This document shows positions 56,701 through 64,000 of a DNA stretch of 64,000 bases, piece after piece (position 1 is the stretch's first letter; each line of letters opens with the position of its first letter). Position numbers and translations under genes: made by a program. The DNA comes from Larimichthys crocea. Lineage: Eukaryota > Chordata > Actinopteri > Sciaenidae. The notes beneath the pieces are model-generated. The model saw only the letters and a list, made by a program, of their open reading frames with translations. It did no database searches and was not told the DNA's origin. The stretch lies in assembly GCF_000972845.2 (NCBI RefSeq), contig NC_040016.1:15476967-15540966 (forward strand), given 5' to 3'.

Positions 56701-58291
56701 CATCTTGTATAGACAAACATCGCTGACTGCTTGATATATGAGCTCCTTTTTGAGTTTTAGTGTTTCAGATGTGTGGGAGAAAAGAGAAAAAGCAAGCGGT
56801 TTCAATGACCCAGTCATGGCTGTTAGCTGATTATTAACTCCCTGGGTGGTCATCAGGAAATAGGCCAAAACCAAATACACTACTGGAAGAAATTAACGGA
56901 ACAGATATAATTTAAATAATATTTTTATGACCAAAATGATACAGCCCAGTGCATGGTTGTAATTGTTCAATTTGATACAGAATATAAGAAATAATGAAAC
57001 ATAAACAGAATATGACCCTTAAGGAACACTTGCACCTAAAAACAAATTGAAAACATATGTTTAGCGAAAAGTAATTTGTAAGTAAAAAGACATTTATTTG
57101 GCACAAATGTTCTCTAATAATTTGTGTACTCCCTCTCATGTTCACACACAAATTTGTGCGATATCGTTTTGGGTGTGGGTCCTGTCGTTCGTCAAATAAG
57201 GCTGCGAACATTATCTGGAGGGTGTTCTCTGCCTCTGACACACCTATGTATCATACCCAGACAAGCTTAATTGGGTTTAGGTCAGGAGACCACAAGTCAA
57301 TCATTGAGGTTCACCTTCATTCTCTCTCATATTGTCTCATAGTTTCATTTTGAAAACACATTTCAGACAGATCTACTGAAACAGTCATACAAACACACAT
57401 ACCACAACAATGTGAGCAATATGATATTTTGATAGGGGAGGCAGATTTTTATTACCGTGACCTTCACTGACACATTTGGCAAAGATCCCAGGCCACAGGA
57501 GTCCATTAATTCATTGTGCTGGTGAGTTTACTAGGCTGGAAGCAGGGTAACAGCACATAAAAAACACTTTTTTACTTGCACTGTCAAGACTGCATCTCCA
57601 CAGTAGAGATTTTAAGTGTTTGTGTGTCTGTGTGGGACATCATTTATTACCTCTCTGGCTTTCCCAAAGCATAAACTTTAAGTCATCTTTTTATTATTTT
57701 TTATTATTATTATTTTTTTTCTCACTAATCCTACTGGCTATGGCTATACATGTTGTAAATCTCTAACATCTCGTATCACAACAGGCACAAGGAGATAAAG
57801 GAAATTCCTATATACCGTATTGTTCTGATTGTGTCCTTTCTTTTCTGCTCTGCTCTTACCCTGACTGTGATGCACTTTGCTAAAGAGGTCAATGAGCAAT
57901 TCATGTTTCAATATGCAGCATGAAACCGAGCTCTGGCACTGAGAGCAAACACTTGAGCGCCCGTCAACGGTCCTCCACAACGATTTTTCATTGCTGCTCC
58001 TCGCCACTTTGTGCACGAGTGTATGGAGTGTGATTATGGTACCAGTGGTTCACTTGGAACATGCGACACAAAAAGCATCTACTGATGGTGGTGGAGTGGT
58101 GTAATCATAAAGATGGGCATGATGGCTCTTGGCTTTATATAGGAGCAGCAGCAGGGTGGCAGGGTGAGTCGTTTGTCCTTGAACAAGATACAGAAGTGAT
58201 TTTAAAAAGATGAAGGGAAAGGACACCCAAACAAATGGAAAATATTTAAAAATGCTCTCACTTTATCTTGAATATAGTTTATTTTGGGTAT
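53731..58291. other. Intergenic, no gene seen
   Basis: AT-rich sequence. A short interrupted (CA)n tract occurs at about 54,463-54,486. Positions 56,880-57,350 may be an unidentified dispersed repeat. No supported gene. Confidence 0.35.
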
Positions 58292-58373
58292 TACCTGTCT
58301 ATCCACACCTGTAGAAATTGTTTTGGACCAAATACCTGTCTATCCACACCTGTAGAAATTGTTTTGGACCAAA
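58292..58373. repeat. Perfect 2 x 41-bp tandem duplication
   Basis: Positions 58292-58332 and 58333-58373 are identical (unit begins TACCTGTCTATCCACACC). Confidence 0.95.
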
Positions 58374-58839
58374 CAAAAATGTTTCTTTTCAGTATCTGCA
58401 CAAAATACAAATTCAGTATTTTTTAAACTAGCAACTAGCAATTTCAGTTTAATTCAATTCAGTTTACATAGATATATTAAGTGGAAGTGATCATCATCAT
58501 CAGAGGGGGGCCTGGTTCCAATGGCATGGAGGTCCACAATGACTGCAGACCACCCTCTGTTGCAGCTGTCATCCGCCTTCAGTGCCGTTGTGACATTTTC
58601 ATCCTCTGCCACTGAGGTCTTTGGATTGCGCTTTGTCTCGAACCTCCCCTTTGACCTTACCGCCATGGGTGACCCTACCAGGAGCTTAAGCTCCAGACAG
58701 CATTTCTCCCATGTTCACTGGAACACACAAGGTTCTCCACCACAACAAGGAGGGGATCCAGGGAGAACTAAGTGGAAGTACATTTTTTATTGACATGTAT
58801 GATTCCGATCTTGTCTCCACTTAGAGACTGTTTTAAGTA

Positions 58840-59440
58840 CAGAGGACTGATGAACTGTTGATGCGCAACAACAATCACCTGAAACTCACTATCAGCAAAA
58901 CCAATGAGCTTGTGGTGGACAGACAGAGGAACAGGAGGCCCCTTATTCTGACTGTCTTCAGAGAGAGGAAGTTAAGAGGGTTGACTTCCCTCGGGTGCAA
59001 ATTAATAAAAAACTGGACTCACAACACTGAAGCCCTCTTCAGGAAGAGGCAGAGCAAACTCAGATCCTTCATTGTGTGCAAAAGGCTTGTGTAGATCTTC
59101 TATCAGTCTTTGCTCGTGTGCTGAGGTGGTGGCATCAACGCTTGGAGGAGTCGCAACAAGCTGTTAGGAAAGGCCAGCTAGTTGATCAGGTTGTAACTGA
59201 ATGGTGTGAAAGCAGTGGTGGAGACCAAAAGGGGAAAAAAAAGGCACCCAATTTTCATAGTGTCTGTAATTTTGGTCTATTCTATACATGTGACATCTGT
59301 TGCACATCCTGGAGGAGAAACCGTTGTTGCTCTTCCTGAGGTTGTTTCTCAAGTGAGTTGAGGAGAGGATGGTTTACTGTACAGATTACGAAGCCCCTTG
59401 AGGCAGATTTGTGATACATCAGTAAAATTGATTTAACTTG
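58840..59440 (+). pseudogene. LINE remnant: reverse-transcriptase C-terminal part and 3' tail
   Basis: On the + strand the sequence reads RNNNHLKLTISKTNELVVD, then a piece resembling NWTHNTEALFRKRQSKLR, then FYQSLLSCVLRWWHQRLEES in another frame. This is the order of the reverse-transcriptase C-terminal half of fish L2/Rex-type LINEs. It ends in a CTGTACAGATTACGAAGCCC / CAGATTTGTGATAC tail, as at 9088-9190. Frames are broken and the 5' part, including the catalytic motif, is missing. Confidence 0.75.
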
Positions 59441-59474
59441 ACTTTTAACTTGTTCTTCTTGTTCTGCTGTATCG

Positions 59475-59730
59475 AAAATTGTTGTTTGAGTGAGTTTTGG
59501 CCAAAGACATGTTTTGTGATGTCACAGTGACCTTGACTGTTGACCACCAAATTATTATCAGTTCATCCTTGAGTCCAAGTGGATGTTTTTCTGTCAAATT
59601 TAAATAAATTACATCCAGGTGTTCCTGAGATATAGTGTTCATGAGAATGGGACGGACAGATGCACAACCCAGGAAACATAATGTCTCCGGTACAGCTGTC
59701 CCCAGTGAGGAGAAATAATAAAACCGACGT
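59475..59730 (+). mobile_element. Fish dispersed repeat
   Basis: Blocks GTCACAGTGACCTTGACTGT, ATCAGTTCATCCTTGAGTCC, GTTCCTGAGATATAGTGTTC, ATGAGAATGGGACGGACAGA and AACATAATGTCTCCGG are ones I recognise from a repeat abundant in percomorph fish. I cannot name the family. Confidence 0.65.
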
Positions 59731-59784
59731 GCTCCTGAACAAAACAAAAACAAATCACAGAAGGAAATTGCACTGAAAGAGTAA

Positions 59785-59790
59785 TTTATT
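59785..59790 (-). terminator. st7l: Candidate poly(A) signal of st7l
   Basis: AATAAA on the - strand (TTTATT on +), about 2.05 kb beyond the stop codon. Confidence 0.45.
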
Positions 59791-61771
59791 TTCGAGTTTT
59801 GCTTTCAAACTCAACCAAGGGTAGTTACATCCGTTCAAACATTCTCCTGTCTTCAGCATGTACGCATGTATGTTACATTTCAGCTGCACATTATAGAATA
59901 AGACATTTCAAGTGTCACAAATTTAAAACAGTCAAATATTACAGGCCAGAGTAAATGCAAAACAGAGTCTTTGTAGTTTGAAGTACATCAGGGTTATTGA
60001 AAATATCATCCAAATTTGCAACATACTGTAATAACACATTCATGTGCCATTACATCACAAACATTGTTACTTGGCCACTATCTAATAATGCTAATTATTT
60101 GGTCAATGAACAATTCTGTTACAAAATCCAATGTTTGAAGGCATCTATTTATCAAATTGAACCCATTAAAGTTTCACACAGTTGCCACTAAACTTGACAT
60201 CAATATTGTAGGTGCATTAAATACCAAACTGGTGTGTTTAACTATTGTGATGTACTAAAAGGCACTTGGTCACTTTTTTTTTTTAACACGTGGAATGAAG
60301 AGTTGTCAGTATACCTGGGACATGAACTCTACATTGTTTAACCGCCAACAATGTAATAACTATCAAGGAGCATAACTTGACAAAGTAAACATGTCTGCCT
60401 TAAATGGTTTAAAATGTAATAAACCTGTTAATGTTATATAAAGTTGAGATGATGTTGCATTATATGATCGTCATTGACCACTGTTTTTTTTTTTTTATAC
60501 ACTTTAATCATGAAAAAGTTCATAATAATAGGAATATATATTACATTAACAGGCTGTAATACAATTTCAAACCAAGCACATTTGTTTGTGACAGGTTATT
60601 ACATTATCAGCCAGTTGTTATATTATACTTTGTATCAAGGTAATACTGACATCTCAGCTTATTTAGGAGAGGAGATCAAACCTGTTACAGTAAAATCAAC
60701 ACTTGTACAATTTTCTGGCAAAATGAACAGACGGTCAAAGGCAGTGCAAGAGATTTTTGTACATACAAAGTAAAATAATACTTACTTTGCATAGTATGCA
60801 CAAAAAGTATGTTGTACTGTGTAATATATAGTACATGTCTGTTCATTTTGCCCCCTTAGAGCTACTGTAATTCAGTATAACTACTGCAATGAGTGCCTCT
60901 TTCATTTTTTTTTTGTTTGGCAATGAGAGAAGCTGACTAACACGCTGACTTATACCGTTCTGTAGTGCAATCAGCACAAATGAGTTATGCCATGAGGAGC
61001 CTTAACTGTGACCAGTGATGATCCCATTTACATCTCAACGTTGTGGGGGCGGCGGTTGCCCCAGTGATATAGTGCTGAGGTGTCATGCCATGGTAACAAC
61101 TGTTCAACTGCAGAGGCGTTGTATACACTGCAGGCACTTCAAGGCTGTAAATCACAGCTCTGTTTTTAGGAGGCCTTACAGACTTTTAAATCTACACCAC
61201 TGGGTGTCTGTGGGGCACTGAGGGCTGAGATAGGACACATAGGTTCCCATCCCAAATACTTGATGGGATCTTTTTGAGCAGAGAAAAGAGAGGAATAGGA
61301 GGAATCGAGTAGTCAGTAAACATGTTGCTTCTGTTTCCAGTAACACACCACTTCAAACAAATTCATGTGACTAGACAGTGGTTAGAGAAGCATTAAAAAC
61401 ATGCAGATTTAGCTTTTTTTTTATGATTTAATTTGTCATTGTGCTGGAAAAAGGGAGTGCTTCTGACAGACTCCTAATTTGATTTTTGTTCAAAAGAATC
61501 TGCAGCCAGGCGTTGTGGGATACGTAAAAACCTGCCCACTGCTAACATAATGACAAATGAATAACCCTGTGAAATCATTGCAAATGGTATTCACTAAATG
61601 TGGTCTTGGAAAAACTCTGGCTGCTGGAACAGTGTGGGAGAACATCTTAAGAGTGGTATTACCATGTTGATACAACCTCAGCTAACATAATCAGTAACAA
61701 TGCAGCAAGTGGACAGTAATGCTGAAGACAGGAGAGCAAACACTTTCTGTTTGAGGGTTTGGAGTGGTACT

Positions 61772-61772
<1 letters not shown>

Positions 61773-61831
<59 letters not shown>
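61773..61831. repeat. (GT)n microsatellite
   Basis: About 29 GT units with one CT interruption. On the st7l strand it is a (CA)n tract at the very start of the 3' UTR. Confidence 0.95.
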
Positions 61832-61839
61832 GAATGGGG

Positions 61840-61935
61840 TCAGATTCGAGTCAGCTGGTGCCAAAAACTGGACGGCATGAAGCTTTCCATCTTGTCTGCG
61901 AAGAAACCCAGGGGTGCAAAGAGTGTGCTGAAGAA
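61840..61935 (-). CDS. st7l: st7l terminal coding exon (last 31 residues)
   Basis: On the - strand, acceptor CCTTTCAG opens a phase-0 exon encoding FFSTLFAPLGFF, ADKMESFMPSSFWHQLTRI and a TGA stop (61842-61840). The ending PSSxWHQLTRI is the C terminus I remember for the ST7/ST7L family, a multi-pass membrane protein family with reported tumour-suppressor roles. The tail-to-tail position with wnt2b matches human WNT2B-ST7L, which favours st7l over st7 (st7 sits next to WNT2). Only this exon is in the window; the rest lies to the right, beyond 64,000. Confidence 0.85.
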   Translation of the reverse strand, partial: FFSTLFAPLGFFADKMESFMPSSFWHQLTRI

Positions 61936-64000
61936 CTGAAAGGAAGGAAAAGCAGAATGAGCCTCCAGTTGAAGGTCAATAAAACCTCTTCCCACCAATT
62001 TTTAGATAAGGTTGAAGCTTAAACAAATTCAAAAGAGCTACAACGCCCACAATTTCACTAAAACATTGTGAGTGCGGTAAAACATTTCCCCGTTTTAGAC
62101 AATTACGATTCAATTACGAAGCAAAAAGAAAAAAAAAAACTCAGGCAAAAGCACAAAATCCCAACCAGACGCTGACTCCAGCTCATCCCTGTCAAACAGA
62201 CAGGCGAACACGCACAGGAAAAGAATTTAAACAGAAACAGAAACCTATGTATGATGTATATAAGGACATATGTTTGATTCTTTAGCCTGTTGTCTGAACT
62301 GTTCTTGCTCAATTTTGTAAAACAGATAAAACACAGTGAGGTAAGATGCAAGTTTTTGTTTTAAGTGACACGATGTGGTTAAGACGCCGAGTGAGATTCG
62401 CATCGTTGCCGCATGGCAGGTCACAGCTGAGCATATTTACACATGTAATCCAGAAGTACAGAGAAGAGAGCGCAAAAGCAGCATCATCCAAGTATTATCA
62501 TTTTTTGAATTTTGTTTATAGGAAGAGCGCTGACAGTTTAATATACTTATCCGATTTAGGGATAAACTTTATATTATCCATGATTTACATGTCAACACTC
62601 TTTCATACACTGAATTAATCATGTTCATTCTTTCTGTTTCTCTTTCGGTCTTTTTCAGTGACGAATAAATAATAGGAGACGGAAATAAACCTGACCTTTT
62701 TTTGACCTTTGTGAATTGTCAATTGGCAAAAGGCAAGCAGTACTTTAAAACCACAATGAAAATCATCATTTAAAACTGATTTATGACGTATGAATATGCA
62801 TATCTTATTAGTATTTGCGTATTTTGGCTAATATTACACATCATTTCCCTGAGCAAAATCATGAATACATTATCATTAGCTCTCAAAGGAGGTGAATGGA
62901 TGTACTTTTTTTTTATTATTATCTGTTTTCAGGTATAAAATAAGAGCAATTACAAGTCTCCAATTCTTTGTAAGCAAATCTGACTAATGCTCCTCATACT
63001 AGGAGCAACTCAACCACTTGTTTTTATTATTACAAGCAGGGCGTATATCCACTTAGATCCAAGATTCAAATCTAGGATAAAAGTATCAGGTATGTGTATA
63101 ATAGAGCGTTTAAAAATGCACATGTTAGTGATTAAAGTAAGCTGGTAACAGTGAAATGTCCTTACGATACGGTTTCTCTCTGAAACTACTTGAGGTGTGC
63201 TTGATACACTTGACACTTTAATAGTCCAATAAGTGGACGTATCAACGTAGCCAGACAAGTGCAAATCGAGCACTCCTCTAATCCTATTTAATATATGAAA
63301 CATATTCAACCATTATGCTATACATGTCTGGTATCTGTAAATAGAAGGAAAGGCAGACGACCACCACCACCTAGACTGTCTTGCCTTCCTTGGAACTTCT
63401 GTTCAAGAGCAGCAGATTCAGAGAAATCTGTTTTTCCTCAGAAGGCAGAGAGGACCTCTGTGTTCCTCCCTCAATGGTTTTCATGCACTCTATCTGAACA
63501 TTACACAAACCAGGCTCGCCGGGGCTGCTGTAAAAATCCTATCTGCACGCAATCTTTCCCATAACAAAAGGAAGAGCACTTGATGTTCTCTGTGGCCTTG
63601 TTGTTGCTACAAGTCTATGAGTATGTCTAAAGGCAGGCCCTAATAAACAGGGTGACCATAAACAAAGGATTAACCAAAGGATGGAGTTGCCAAACTGGCA
63701 AAAACAGATAATACAACACTTCTATAATAAACAAGTTATGCACGCATTCAAAGTTTCTAAATCTTTTGAGTGTTGTTGGTGATACGCTTGCATTATTCAG
63801 CTCTTGTCACAGATAGCTTAAATTGGACTACAGCTTGTTTTGGTGGGAAACCCAGAAAGGCCTACGACTCCCATGAGCATCCAGCGTTACTGACAGTGAT
63901 GGACGACAGCAATTACCACCGGGGTTAAAAGGTTCAGGTTACATACAAATATGCAAGAGCCAATCAACAACACAGAAACGCCCAATCAGAAATTAACCGA
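61936..64000 (-). other. st7l: st7l intron (partial)
   Basis: Upstream of the last exon on the - strand. I searched it by eye for the preceding exon of the ST7 family and found none, so that exon is probably outside the window. A short coding exon could still be missed here. Confidence 0.45.

Larger units (their letters stand above)
59775..61839 (-). other. st7l: Probable st7l 3' untranslated region
   Basis: Lies after the st7l stop codon on the - strand. AT-rich, non-coding, with a - strand AATAAA at 59785-59790. Length would be about 2.05 kb. Eight bases after the stop codon the transcript would enter a (CA)n tract (61,773-61,831). It is tail to tail with wnt2b. Confidence 0.55.

Noticed and set aside
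56880..57350. Possible transposase fragment (an FRSGDHKS-like reading near 57,280)
   Set aside because: I could not find terminal repeats or a catalytic motif, and the similarity is only an impression.
62100..63600. Search for a second st7l exon on the - strand
   Set aside because: No stretch gave a recognisable ST7-family sequence between plausible splice sites.

Overview
This is vertebrate, almost certainly ray-finned (teleost, probably percomorph) fish, genomic DNA. It is AT-rich and intron-split, with many dinucleotide microsatellites. I recognise many of its dispersed repeat families from memory as typical of percomorph fish genomes. These include a tRNA-derived SINE, L2/Rex-like LINE 3' tails, a Tigger/pogo-type MITE and several short TIR elements. 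No bacterial, viral or CRISPR features were seen.

Layout. Positions 1-19,500 are intergenic and repeat-rich, with no gene I can support. Positions 19.5-33.8 kb hold cttnbp2nl on the + strand: a CCAAT-box promoter, a non-coding first exon and six coding exons that encode a 580-residue protein with no frame breaks. Positions 33.8-42.1 kb are intergenic and hold a SINE with perfect target-site duplications and a decayed L2-like LINE on the - strand. Positions 42.2-53.7 kb hold wnt2b on the + strand: a long 5' leader full of small upstream ORFs and five coding exons that encode a 385-residue Wnt ligand. Positions 53.7-59.8 kb are intergenic with LINE remnants. Positions 59.8-64.0 kb hold the 3' end of st7l on the - strand: the last coding exon and a long 3' UTR; the rest of the gene lies beyond the window.

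The gene order cttnbp2nl(+) - wnt2b(+) - st7l(-), with the last two tail to tail, matches the vertebrate CTTNBP2NL-WNT2B-ST7L block (human 1p13). That supports all three identifications, although the sequence alone does not settle whether this is the teleost a or b copy of any of them. The three genes are linked by ancestry rather than by a shared pathway: cttnbp2nl is a coiled-coil cytoskeletal/STRIPAK-associated protein, wnt2b a secreted lipid-modified signal and st7l a membrane protein.

Most notable non-genic observations: (1) two copies of a ~630-bp segment 7.4 kb apart, inverted and circularly permuted relative to each other, with the derived copy bounded on both sides by the same dinucleotide microsatellite, as expected if an excised circle reintegrated; (2) a chain of upstream ORFs in the wnt2b leader in which each stop codon overlaps the next start codon, the last one overlapping the wnt2b start itself; (3) a Tigger-like MITE inside a cttnbp2nl intron that contains a near-perfect ~49-bp-arm hairpin; (4) a SINE nested with its target-site duplication inside an older repeat.
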